Source of the DNA: Ruminococcus sp. FMBCY1
GTDB taxonomy: Bacteria; Bacillota; Clostridia; Oscillospirales; Acutalibacteraceae
Direction: 5' to 3'
DNA length: 64,000 nucleotides
Assembly (NCBI RefSeq): GCF_023921805.1
Contig: NZ_CP074197.1
Location: forward strand, 310,001-374,000
A program made the translations under genes and the position numbers. Below the pieces are notes generated by a model. That model saw nothing but the letters and a program-made list of their open reading frames with translations, ran no database searches and was not told the origin of the DNA. Each line of letters begins with the position of its first letter. Position 1 is the first letter of the stretch. Positions 45,372-53,333 of this stretch are shown piece by piece.

Positions 45372-46019
45372 TTATTTTTCGGAATCTGCAAATACTTTAT
45401 CGCTGATTTCTAAAAGTTCGGAAAAACTGTGAATGGTGTAGTCGGGATTTTCTGTATTGCCAAAACCGTATTCGGCAAATACAAACGGCACCTTTGCGTC
45501 TTTTGACGCTGTTTGATCACCGATAGTGTCGCCAACATAGAAAGCACAATCAATGTTATTTCTGCTAATAACAAGGCTGATATTTTCGCCTTTTGTGAGT
45601 TGGGTTCTGCCTGACATTTCAAAATCAGAAAAATATTTTTCGAGTTTGTGAGCTTTCAAAAATGATTCAATATAACCGCACTGACAGTTACTGATTATAC
45701 CGAGAAAATATTTTTCGGAAAGTTTGCTAAGCACATCTTCGAGGTTATCGTACAAATGACCGCCTGACTTTTCAAGATACGGAACTTCTACGGCACAACA
45801 TTCTTTTATAATGTTTACGCCGTTTTCTTCACTAAGCTCCGGCAACATAATGTTTGCAATCTGCTCAATAGTTTTGCCCATATAGCTGTTCATTTCTTGA
45901 AGCGTTATTTGCTTTTGGGTTTCGGGGTGATTTTTAAGAACTTCGTTCCATATAGGAAGAATTACATCGCTCGTGTGCCACAATGTTCCGTCTAAATCAA
46001 ATAAAATTGCTTTTTTCAT
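45372..46019 (-). CDS. HAD-superfamily hydrolase (phosphoglycolate-phosphatase-like)
   Basis: A 215-residue haloacid-dehalogenase phosphatase. Motif I ILFDLDGTLWHT has the two catalytic Asp; motif II is LGIISNC; motif III Lys is in RTQLTKGENI; motif IV FYVGDTIGDQTASKDA. A helical cap lies between motifs I and II (subfamily IA). Substrate unknown. Confidence 0.87.
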   Translation of the reverse strand: MKKAILFDLDGTLWHTSDVILPIWNEVLKNHPETQKQITLQEMNSYMGKTIEQIANIMLPELSEENGVNIIKECCAVEVPYLEKSGGHLYDNLEDVLSKLSEKYFLGIISNCQCGYIESFLKAHKLEKYFSDFEMSGRTQLTKGENISLVISRNNIDCAFYVGDTIGDQTASKDAKVPFVFAEYGFGNTENPDYTIHSFSELLEISDKVFADSEK

Positions 46020-46147
46020 AATAATACTCCTGATTTATTATAAAAATTTTCAAACTGATAATATCACACTCTAAAATTAATGTCAATATGAGGTGTGTTT
46101 TGTAAAAAATAAAATTGTTAAAAATTAAAAGTTTTTTTAAAAATCTG

Positions 46148-46176
46148 TTGACAAAGTAAGTAAGCAGTGATATAAT
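46148..46176 (+). promoter_or_regulatory. Consensus sigma-A promoter of tRNA-Leu
   Basis: TTGACA (46148-46153), 17 bases, TATAAT (46171-46176), 28 bp before the tRNA. Confidence 0.85.
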
Positions 46177-46203
46177 ATTTATCGTTGTCAACAGACAATA
46201 TTT

Positions 46204-46288
46204 GCGAGTGTGCTGGAATAGGCAGACAGGCACGTTTGAGGGGCGTGTGTTTCACGACGTACGGGTTCAAGTCCCGTCACTCGCACCA
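46204..46288 (+). tRNA. tRNA-Leu (anticodon GAG)
   Basis: An 85-nt class II tRNA. The acceptor GCGAGTG pairs with CACTCGC; anticodon stem CACGT/GCGTG with loop TTGAGGG gives GAG; a variable arm and T arm GGGTTCAAGTCCC follow; CCA is encoded. The 3' end (CACTCGCACCATA) is the attachment site of the adjacent 12.5-kb element, which restores the full tRNA on integration. Confidence 0.95.
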
Positions 46289-46330
46289 TATCGAGTGTTC
46301 ATAAGGGATTTGACTTATGAACACTCTTTT
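46278..46330 (+). other. attL and hairpin at the left end of the tRNA-Leu element
   Basis: CACTCGCACCATA (46278-46290) is repeated at 58788-58800. It is followed by CGAGTGTTCATAAGGGATTT, which is the inverted arm of the sequence just before the right copy. Joining the ends gives an attP with 20-bp arms (18 identical) around CACCATAT. A second arm copy, CTTATGAACACTC at 46314-46326, followed by T5, makes the left side also a terminator-like hairpin for the tRNA. Confidence 0.75.
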
Positions 46331-46382
46331 TATTTTATCATATAATTCGTATGTACGAGCAAGGGTAACACCTTGCTCTTTT

Positions 46383-48086
46383 TTATGCCGTGAATTGTTC
46401 GGTTATATATTCTACGGCAACACCTTTGCGTGTATCCGCAATATGGGTTTGTTTTGTGGTGTTCGGCAATTCGATATATCCGATAAAACGGTAATATATA
46501 ACGATTCGTTGCGTTCGACTTTTGCCTGTACCCTCTGTTTCAAAAATATCGATATGGTCAATCAGTTCTCGAAGCAGCGGTGATGTCAGATTATCCATTT
46601 GCATAAACCTGCGAATTGCCGATATGAATTTTCCATATTCCGAATTGGTGTTTTTCAACTCTTCGATTTGGTGTCGAGTATCCGCAATTTTGGCTTTTAA
46701 GTCCATACGCTCTTTTTCGTATTTATGAGATAACTCAACAAACCACTCATCGCTGACTTTTCCGATAACATTATCCTCATATAGCTTTTCATAAAGTTGC
46801 GATACCGTGTTGCTGCGTGTAATCGCTTTTTGCAGTTCCGACTCCAAAAACTTTTTGTCTTTTTCTCTTTCTTCGTCATTTTTCCGCAAAAGCAGTTGTG
46901 CAAAATATGACTCGTCAATTTCCAACATTTCAACAAGTCGCCTTAATTCAAGTTTTACAACTTCTTCAAGGGCGTCTGCTCTGACATAATGTCTTCCGGG
47001 ACACTTTCCTCGATAATCTACCTTGTTATCAGAACAAGTGAAATAGTGAATTTCTTTGTTAGAGGTGCTTGTGTGGTATCTCATTTTACTGTGGCAATCT
47101 CCGCAATATATCAATCCGTTAAATATACTCCGTTCGCCGTTTTCTTTTTTCGGAGCCCGACGCTTTATTTTTGAAATAAACTTCTGTACGGTTTCAAATG
47201 TTTCTCGGTCGATTATCGGCTCATTTACATTATTGAATACAGCCCAATTTTCTTTTGAGTTTTCAATACGTCTTTTGTTTTTAAATGACTTGGAATATGT
47301 TTTGAAATTGATAATATCTCCGCAATACTCTTGTTGAGAAAGAATTTTTTGAATAGTTGTCTTACACCATTTGTACGGATCGGTTTGTGTTTTCTTTCCG
47401 TCTCTGTTCAGTCCTTTAGACCGCCAATAAGCCATAGGAATAAGCACTTTGTTTTCCTGCAATTCTCTTGCAATGGTTTCGTTGCCTTTACCGTCGAGGC
47501 ACATTTTGAATATGCTTTTCACAACGGTTGCGGCTTCCGGGTCAATTATCCATTTCTTTTTGTTTTCCGGAGATTTCGTATATCCGTAAGGCGGTTGCGA
47601 TAACGGCTCTCCCATACTGCCTCTGAGCCTGTGAGATGAACGAATCTTTTTTGAAATATCTCTCGCATACATTTCGTTTAAGATATTCTTGAACGGTGCA
47701 ATTTCGCTCTCGCCTTCGTCGCTGTCAATGGCATCGTTCACGGCGATAAAACGAACATTATGTTCGGGGAAATAGCTGTCGGTATAATTACCTACCGAAA
47801 CATAATCTCGACCCAGGCGGGATAAATCTTTAACCATTACGGCAGAAACAAGTCCGATTTCAATATCGTCGATAAGCTGTTGAAATCCGGGGCGGTTGAA
47901 ATTTGTTCCGGTATATCCGTCATCCACATAATATTTTGTATCCGTTAAACCCATTTCTTTTGCTTTTTGTGATAACAGCTTCTTTTGATTGCCTATGGAG
48001 TTGCTCTCGCTTTCCGTTCCGTCATCACGGGACAAACGACAATAAAGATCCGTTATCCCTATTTGGTTTTTGTTTTTCGACTGCAT
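46383..48086 (-). CDS. Large serine recombinase of the tRNA-Leu element
   Basis: A 567-residue recombinase of the Tn4451/ICE type. Resolvase domain: LYCRLSRDDGTESESNSIGN with catalytic Ser19, VKDLSRLGRDYVSVGNYTD. Recombinase domain: FKNILNEMYARDISKKIRSS, QPPYGYTKSP. Zinc ribbon: LIYCGDCHSKMRY with TCSDNK and CPGRHYVR. A coiled coil follows and the usual end RIVIYYRFIGYIELP. It presumably recognises the tRNA-Leu 3' end 95 bp to its left. It differs clearly from the cotJC-element recombinase. Confidence 0.93.
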   Translation of the reverse strand: MQSKNKNQIGITDLYCRLSRDDGTESESNSIGNQKKLLSQKAKEMGLTDTKYYVDDGYTGTNFNRPGFQQLIDDIEIGLVSAVMVKDLSRLGRDYVSVGNYTDSYFPEHNVRFIAVNDAIDSDEGESEIAPFKNILNEMYARDISKKIRSSHRLRGSMGEPLSQPPYGYTKSPENKKKWIIDPEAATVVKSIFKMCLDGKGNETIARELQENKVLIPMAYWRSKGLNRDGKKTQTDPYKWCKTTIQKILSQQEYCGDIINFKTYSKSFKNKRRIENSKENWAVFNNVNEPIIDRETFETVQKFISKIKRRAPKKENGERSIFNGLIYCGDCHSKMRYHTSTSNKEIHYFTCSDNKVDYRGKCPGRHYVRADALEEVVKLELRRLVEMLEIDESYFAQLLLRKNDEEREKDKKFLESELQKAITRSNTVSQLYEKLYEDNVIGKVSDEWFVELSHKYEKERMDLKAKIADTRHQIEELKNTNSEYGKFISAIRRFMQMDNLTSPLLRELIDHIDIFETEGTGKSRTQRIVIYYRFIGYIELPNTTKQTHIADTRKGVAVEYITEQFTA

Positions 48087-48325
48087 TTAATTCTCCTTTC
48101 CGACAGTCGAACAATCATATTCATCTGTCATTTTATCATTGATGCTATCAACAGACAATTCTGCAAAATCGCTCGTGAGATATTTTTTCAATCTGTTATT
48201 CAAATGATTGCTGTCGCTATATTTTTTAATGTTAAAATCCTCAAATTTATCGCAAACGATATATCTTACTCCGTTTATCATATATTCGCCTGTACCCAAA
48301 CTGAATTTGTTATTTGCTTTTTCAT
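48087..48325 (-). pseudogene. Small element gene with N-terminal frameshift
   Basis: Codons read KANNKFSLGTGEYMINGVRY followed by IVCDKFEDFNIKKYSDS..., about 75 residues ending at the recombinase start. A well-placed ribosome-binding site (AGGGAGAG) and ATG at 48325 begin MKK but in a different frame: the A5 run after ATG needs one more A to continue into KANNKF. Either a one-base deletion (or assembly error) broke the gene, or translation begins at TTG 48299. The family occurs beside serine recombinases in related elements; function unknown. Confidence 0.55.
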
Positions 48326-48326
48326 A

Positions 48327-49160
48327 TCATCTCTCCCTATCACGCTGTCGGATTAAATATTTTCTGTAATGCTCGCAAGCTTTAATTATGAAATCTTCGG
48401 TCTTTTGTTTATCCAAACCTTTTGGCAAGACATCACGCAGCTTATCTACGGATATTCGCACTTGCTCTTTTTGATTTGGCTTTTCTTCATTGAGAACGGC
48501 AAAAACCGTATCGACGAAAAAGTTGCCGTCTTTACTGAATTTTCTTAATCTTTGTGCCTGCGATAATGACGGCGTAGCGTCGGTAAATTCGATTTGTTCA
48601 AGCAATATTTGCTGTTCGTATTCCGACAGATATGAAAGTTCAACCGCAGGAGTAAAGGCTATTCTTTCTTCGTCAACAAGTTTAAGTAATTCGGGTATTA
48701 AGTATGTCAGGCGGATATATCGCTGTATTTGTCTTGCACTGTCATCGGCGGTTTCTGCAATCTTTTCGTCTGTTCTTATCTTTGTGCCAAGTTGGCACGA
48801 AGCTTTGCCTTGATCTTTCAAAGCTTCTGATTTCATTTTGTATGCAAAGGCTTTTTCGCTTGGCAATATATGTTCTCGGTGTATGTTTGAATCCACCATT
48901 GCGATTGTTGCCTCATCTTTTGTAAGTTCTTTTATTGTCACGGGTATGCTTGTTATCCCTAACGCTTTGCAGGCTTCAACTCGTCTGTGTCCGCTGATAA
49001 TTTCATATTTACCCGCCGGAAAAGAACGAACTATTATCGGTTCAAGCAATCCGTTTTCTTTTATACTTTCTGTTAATTCTTGTTGCTCAATCCCGCTTCT
49101 TTCCTTAAACGGATGATTTTCAAAGGGAACAAGCAAATCTATACTTATGTTTTTTATCAT
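48327..49160 (-). CDS. ParB/RepB-type nuclease-domain protein
   Basis: A 277-residue ParB-like protein. The N-terminal ParB/sulfiredoxin-type domain has ELTESIKENGLLEPIIVR and YEIISGHRRVEACKALG with the GHRR box; the middle helix-turn-helix region has DSARQIQRYIRLTYLIPELL. Such proteins bind parS-like sites or aid element maintenance; without a ParA partner here a role in segregation is uncertain. The same C-terminal sequence survives as a scrap at 4658-4708. Confidence 0.88.
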   Translation of the reverse strand: MIKNISIDLLVPFENHPFKERSGIEQQELTESIKENGLLEPIIVRSFPAGKYEIISGHRRVEACKALGITSIPVTIKELTKDEATIAMVDSNIHREHILPSEKAFAYKMKSEALKDQGKASCQLGTKIRTDEKIAETADDSARQIQRYIRLTYLIPELLKLVDEERIAFTPAVELSYLSEYEQQILLEQIEFTDATPSLSQAQRLRKFSKDGNFFVDTVFAVLNEEKPNQKEQVRISVDKLRDVLPKGLDKQKTEDFIIKACEHYRKYLIRQRDRER

Positions 49161-49471
49161 TTTTCTGCCTCCTTTAATATTTCAACTTTTTTGAGGGAAA
49201 TACCCTTATGGTTTTTCTCATAAATCAATCTTAAATTTGTTCCGTTATCTATTTCGTAAAAGCCAAGATAACTCTGCCACCAAAATACCGGTGTGATTAT
49301 TTTTCTTCCGTCACTTAGCCGAAGAAAAAGTCGCATCATATTTCGGCTTGCCTCTGCTCGCATTATTAACTTTGCGAAGTATTCGCCCTCTTTATCAATA
49401 AATTTGTAGTCGGAGGTAATGATATGTTCCTCTCTCATTTCTTCTCTTGTGTAAACTTTGTTTTGAATCAT
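49157..49471 (-). CDS. Hypothetical element protein
   Basis: A 104-residue protein (MIQNKVYTREEMREEHIITS... WWQSYLGFYEIDNGTNLRLI) overlapping the parB-like start by 4 bp, hence co-translated. The pattern is alternating strands with no known motif. Small proteins of this type commonly precede parB in related integrative elements. Function unknown. Confidence 0.6.
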   Translation of the reverse strand: MIQNKVYTREEMREEHIITSDYKFIDKEGEYFAKLIMRAEASRNMMRLFLRLSDGRKIITPVFWWQSYLGFYEIDNGTNLRLIYEKNHKGISLKKVEILKEAEK

Positions 49472-49666
49472 AATATATCCCTTCTTAATAAATTCTCTTT
49501 ATCGGAAAGTAAAAGCTATATATTTATACGGCTGCTCTCCGTTTTGTTTTTAATCATCGATTTATCTTTGCTTTACACATCTGTTTCTGTATTGATTTGG
49601 TGCCGAAATTGATAATTTTTTCTTTTGTATCGACATTTTATTGAAAACAAGTATCGCTATATCAAA

Positions 49667-49876
49667 TTAACCGCTGTCGTCATATTCACGGCGATTTTTA
49701 ATGCTTTTTGCCCCTCTTTTGGATTTGTATTTCGGACAAAAAACAACGATTGCCTTGTGGCTCTGCTTGCATTTGTTTTTGCATTTAAGACAAAGGCTGT
49801 TGTATGTTCGTCTGCCTGTTTCGAGATTTATGAAAAAATCCCATTCTTGTTTTGCTTTCTTTGATAATCTCGGCAT
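49667..49876 (-). CDS. Small Cys-containing element protein
   Basis: A 69-residue basic protein beginning MPRLSKKAKQEWDFFINLET, preferred over the upstream frame because GAAGGGAG precedes it. Two Cys pairs in CLKCKNKCKQSHK could bind zinc, with a further Cys in VVFCPKYKSKRG. It resembles small proteins conserved near the replication/maintenance module of gut integrative elements. The direct-repeat region starts just upstream. Confidence 0.6.
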   Translation of the reverse strand: MPRLSKKAKQEWDFFINLETGRRTYNSLCLKCKNKCKQSHKAIVVFCPKYKSKRGAKSIKNRREYDDSG

Positions 49877-49890
49877 TGTAAAAACTCCCT

Positions 49891-50205
49891 TCACTTGTTT
49901 GAACCGGGAGAGGCATTTTGCACCCCTATTTGCAAATAAATTTTCACCTCTCACTTGGTAGGCAACGAAAACGGGCAAAAATTAACCCTTTGACCAATAT
50001 TTTTTTATTACCCCTTCACTTGTTAGAACTGGGAACGCTTTTTTGGGGGGTGTTTTTGAAAAATTTATATTTTTTAACATTTACCTCTCTACTCATTTGG
50101 ACAAAGGGTGACGAAATGCACACCCATTTTCCTAATTTTCAAAAAATTTTACTTACCCACTCACTTGTTTAAACCGGGAGAGCCGTTTTGTACCCCTCCG
50201 AAGAG
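49891..50205. repeat. Five degenerate direct repeats (iteron-like)
   Basis: Copies begin at 49891, 49951, 50016, about 50090 and 50161, spaced 60-74 bp. Each has TCACTTGTTT-like sequence, then roughly AACCGGGAGAG and GCATTTTGCACCC; copies 1 and 5 are most alike, copies 2 and 4 most diverged. They lie upstream of the parB-like operon and the small Cys protein. Iterons of a replication or partition site are one reading; regulatory repeats another. Confidence 0.55.
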
Positions 50206-50213
50206 AAAAAAAT

Positions 50214-50242
50214 CCCTCCGATTTATCAAATCGAAGGGGAAA
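50214..50242. terminator. Hairpin left of the defence cassette
   Basis: CCCTCCGATTT pairs with AAATCGAAGGG, one mismatch, three-base loop. Possibly a terminator for reading from either side. Confidence 0.45.
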
Positions 50243-50289
50243 AGTTAGTTTGAATTTGGTATTCAATTTTAATAGGCAAAAAGAAAAAG

Positions 50290-50332
50290 ACACAGCCAAC
50301 GGATTTTTCTCCGTAAGCTGTGCCTTGATTTT
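50290..50332. terminator. Terminator-like hairpin, left copy
   Basis: CACAGC...GCTGTG stem with inner CGGA/TCCG, followed by a T-rich tract. A near-copy in the same orientation lies at 58239-58285, so the defence cassette sits between two related hairpins. Confidence 0.6.
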
Positions 50333-50377
50333 TATTTGTAAAGATTATTGGTGATGAGAATCCAATATCGAATGTTC

Positions 50378-50440
50378 AATCTTAGCGAGCAGACCATTTG
50401 TATATCCAAACGGTAATTTTGCTCTTTAGGGACACCCTAA
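50378..50440 (+). repeat. Left inverted repeat bracketing the defence cassette
   Basis: A 35-bp sequence (50378-50412) matches the complement of 58177-58211 with two mismatches. Inside it follows a 15-bp near-palindrome, TTAGGGACACCCTAA (50426-50440), whose counterpart TTAGGGCGTCCCTAA is at 58034-58048, in mirrored order. Confidence 0.7.
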
Positions 50441-50473
50441 AACCTTAATAAACTTACCTGTTGGTGTAGAACA

Positions 50474-50502
50474 TTGAAAAAAGTCAAATATTATATTATA
50501 AT
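50474..50502 (+). promoter_or_regulatory. Sigma-A promoter of the defence cassette
   Basis: TTGAAA (50474-50479), 17 bases, TATAAT (50497-50502). The first gene starts at 50586 after GGGGAGGAAG. This promoter lies inside the inverted repeats. Confidence 0.65.
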
Positions 50503-50585
50503 GACTATATAAGTATATAAATAATAATTAACATCTTTTCGCAAATTGACATCAACATAGCTTAACGGGGAGGAAGTGTGATTAT

Positions 50586-53333
50586 ATGTTATTTGATAAA
50601 TATACAGATAGTATTGATAATCATGTCCAAATTAAAATCAAACACCTCAAAAACCAAGTAAATGAAAGAGCCAATATTGGATTGGAATTGATGAATTTAT
50701 TAGATGATCCAAATGCAACTGATATAATTGACGAAATTCACCGACAAGCAGAAGAAAAATTATATAATGATTTAGCCTCGCATTCCGATACATATGCATC
50801 CGGTTCGGAAATTATATTTATTTCACTGGTTTTAATTGCTATGATGTATTATGATGGCAATTTTTATGATCATGTCAGATGTGTCTATGCCTCGTTATAT
50901 GAGGAATTTTCGTCGCAAAAGATAGAAGGACGAATTCGTTCAATTTTGAGCAAGTTCAGAACTGAAAATGATATTAAAAGCAACTCACGCATAATCAATA
51001 CTGTTTTAACAAACGCAATTGTTCCAAATGCGTTTTTGCCGTCGTTTTTTGATTTCATTTACGATATTTACAAATTAAATCTAGAATATAGCATTTCCGA
51101 TGATAAGGAGGAATTGTATGAAGATTTCAAATTTATATTCGATAGTTTGCGCTCAAATATGCTTTTAGATGATGACGATATTCAAATTAATGTCACGAAA
51201 AAATCGTACAAACTAATTAAGTCAACAAAACAACTAATAACAAATTCAAACGATACTAATAGTGTAATTGAGTTAAGCATGAAAGTTGCTGAAATTATCG
51301 ACAAACGAGTGTGGGGCAACGAATTTATTGTTAAAAATCCTTACTTAAAATTAGGTTATGAAAAATGGACTTCTAAAATTAAAGAGAAAAAAGAGAAAAA
51401 CAAGATTCGAAAAAGTTCTGATTTCCGCTCACGCTGGGAGCCGATATATATTTTAGCAAATAACGAAATTTATATGGTACCACCAATTCACAGAATTAAA
51501 GCCATCTATGATTACAGAGATATTTATATTATTTTAAAAAACGGTGATGAAGAAATTTATTCTAACTATTCGCCGGATATTAGAGAAATTATAGGTGGAT
51601 ACCGAGTGACTCCGAGTAAGATACGCTTAAATAATCCTTTTGGCGAAATTACGTATATGCTTATGTCAAACTCAGATGTGATTTATAGTAGCAAAAATCA
51701 GCTTTTTAGAGATTATTTTGTTTTTGATGAAAACGGAAATGAAATCAAGAACAATACAGACTATTCCGGAGTAGCAACGTTTTGTATAAAAGACTCTGAT
51801 AATGACTTTTATCTTAGTCATAAAATAGTAAAAGCCGGAGATACAATCACAATTGGCGATGTTGTATTTAATTTTTCATCACTGTTAAAACTTGGTGTTA
51901 TAGGTGAGTTATATGATAACCATTTTCTTACAGAAGAAGGCAGTGATAGAAAAATTCCCGTTTATAGACAAGTAAAATCTTTGAAATTCGAATGCGAGAA
52001 TAAATATTCAAGATTCGATTTTATAGTTAATGGTCAAATTCAAAAACAGGAGGAATTTAAACAGAACATTATAAAAGGTGAAACAAGCTCAAAATTATCT
52101 GTTAATATAGAAGACATGTCACCCGGTGTATATATGTCCGAGATATATGGGTGGGCTAACGGAAAAAGAAATAAAATTTTTGAGTGTCATTTTGCAATTG
52201 ATAATGAATTAGAAGCAGAAGTTGATAAAATAGATGCAGAATCATATTTGGTATATGTAGGGTCTTCTTTAACGTCCGAATCTATTTTAAAAGAAATCAC
52301 TATTTCAGATTTTAATGATAACTGGTTGTGTATCACTTATGATGACAAAAAATACAACTATTTTATTCCGTTTGAGATGGATATGTATAGAATCGACGGC
52401 GGTCAATGGCTGTCATTTAAGGATGATATTTGGATTGGCGACATTAGATCTGACAGTGTTATAGAAATTTATAATTTCAAATATGATGCTATATCAATGC
52501 TTACGTCTACCGGCATGTATATTGACGAAACGCCTAAATTTGAAACCGGTGCTATATATCACCGTGTTAAAGTGGGATTTTTAAATTCGTATAAAACAAA
52601 TTATGATTATATATCTATTCTCTTTTTAGTTAATGGTATAACTAAAAATGCATTATGGTGTTATAACAAATGTATAATAGACACAAATAAAACATCGCTT
52701 ATATACAATACCAACAGTAAGTCTCTTGACATTACGCCAAAATTTCACGGAAAAGGAAATGTCTTTTTTACGATTACTGCTGATAATAGAGATGTCTATC
52801 AAAGTCAATTTGTAAAAAACAATGTAACAATTCAAGTTGAGAATTTAATGTCATTTGTGGAATACACAATAACTTTCTATGAGAAAGAAAAAGGGCTTAC
52901 ATTAAAAAAAGATAAAGCTCTTGCAACTTATAAACAAACAATATATGCCAGAGAAGATTTTATCGGACGAGCATTTAAAATTAAAAATGTGTATTTTGAT
53001 CAACTAATACAAGGGAATTTCGTCAGAAAAAAATATTCTTTCAATACTACATATATAAAATTTGTGAATATGATCAATAATGATAATTTTATTGGGGAAG
53101 TTTATGCAAAAACACTTAGGGGAGCATATATGCTTGACAACATAAATCCTGTTGAGGTTGAAATGTGCAGTGATGTAATAGATGGAATAATTGAGCTTTC
53201 TGTTACAAAAGACGGAGATGGTCTACTTATGGATTTTGAACATCACGGAATAAAAAACACTATGGATGACAGTGCCGCCATAGACATTTTTTCATATAGT
53301 ATAGCAGTACATGAGGAGAAAAATTATGAGTAA
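50586..53333 (+). CDS. 915-residue unknown protein of a two-gene defence cassette (DruH-like by context)
   Basis: I do not recognise this family by sequence. Residues about 1-270 are mostly helical (HVQIKIKHLKNQVNERANIG, a TM-like but probably buried SGSEIIFISLVLIAMMYYDG); from about 290 the protein is strand-rich with repeated units like DRKIPVYRQVKSLKFECE and GVYMSEIYGWANGKRNKIFE, suggesting several Ig- or carbohydrate-module-like domains. No nuclease or nucleotide motif is seen. The stop overlaps the helicase start by 8 bp, so the two act together. A large unknown protein upstream of a DUF1998 helicase is the plan of Druantia type III (druH-druE); equivalence is inferred from context and size only. 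Confidence 0.6.
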   Translation: MLFDKYTDSIDNHVQIKIKHLKNQVNERANIGLELMNLLDDPNATDIIDEIHRQAEEKLYNDLASHSDTYASGSEIIFISLVLIAMMYYDGNFYDHVRCVYASLYEEFSSQKIEGRIRSILSKFRTENDIKSNSRIINTVLTNAIVPNAFLPSFFDFIYDIYKLNLEYSISDDKEELYEDFKFIFDSLRSNMLLDDDDIQINVTKKSYKLIKSTKQLITNSNDTNSVIELSMKVAEIIDKRVWGNEFIVKNPYLKLGYEKWTSKIKEKKEKNKIRKSSDFRSRWEPIYILANNEIYMVPPIHRIKAIYDYRDIYIILKNGDEEIYSNYSPDIREIIGGYRVTPSKIRLNNPFGEITYMLMSNSDVIYSSKNQLFRDYFVFDENGNEIKNNTDYSGVATFCIKDSDNDFYLSHKIVKAGDTITIGDVVFNFSSLLKLGVIGELYDNHFLTEEGSDRKIPVYRQVKSLKFECENKYSRFDFIVNGQIQKQEEFKQNIIKGETSSKLSVNIEDMSPGVYMSEIYGWANGKRNKIFECHFAIDNELEAEVDKIDAESYLVYVGSSLTSESILKEITISDFNDNWLCITYDDKKYNYFIPFEMDMYRIDGGQWLSFKDDIWIGDIRSDSVIEIYNFKYDAISMLTSTGMYIDETPKFETGAIYHRVKVGFLNSYKTNYDYISILFLVNGITKNALWCYNKCIIDTNKTSLIYNTNSKSLDITPKFHGKGNVFFTITADNRDVYQSQFVKNNVTIQVENLMSFVEYTITFYEKEKGLTLKKDKALATYKQTIYAREDFIGRAFKIKNVYFDQLIQGNFVRKKYSFNTTYIKFVNMINNDNFIGEVYAKTLRGAYMLDNINPVEVEMCSDVIDGIIELSVTKDGDGLLMDFEHHGIKNTMDDSAAIDIFSYSIAVHEEKNYE

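Noticed and set aside
47903..48356. Plus-strand frames over the recombinase start
   Set aside because: They are antisense to the recombinase and the small upstream gene, without motifs.
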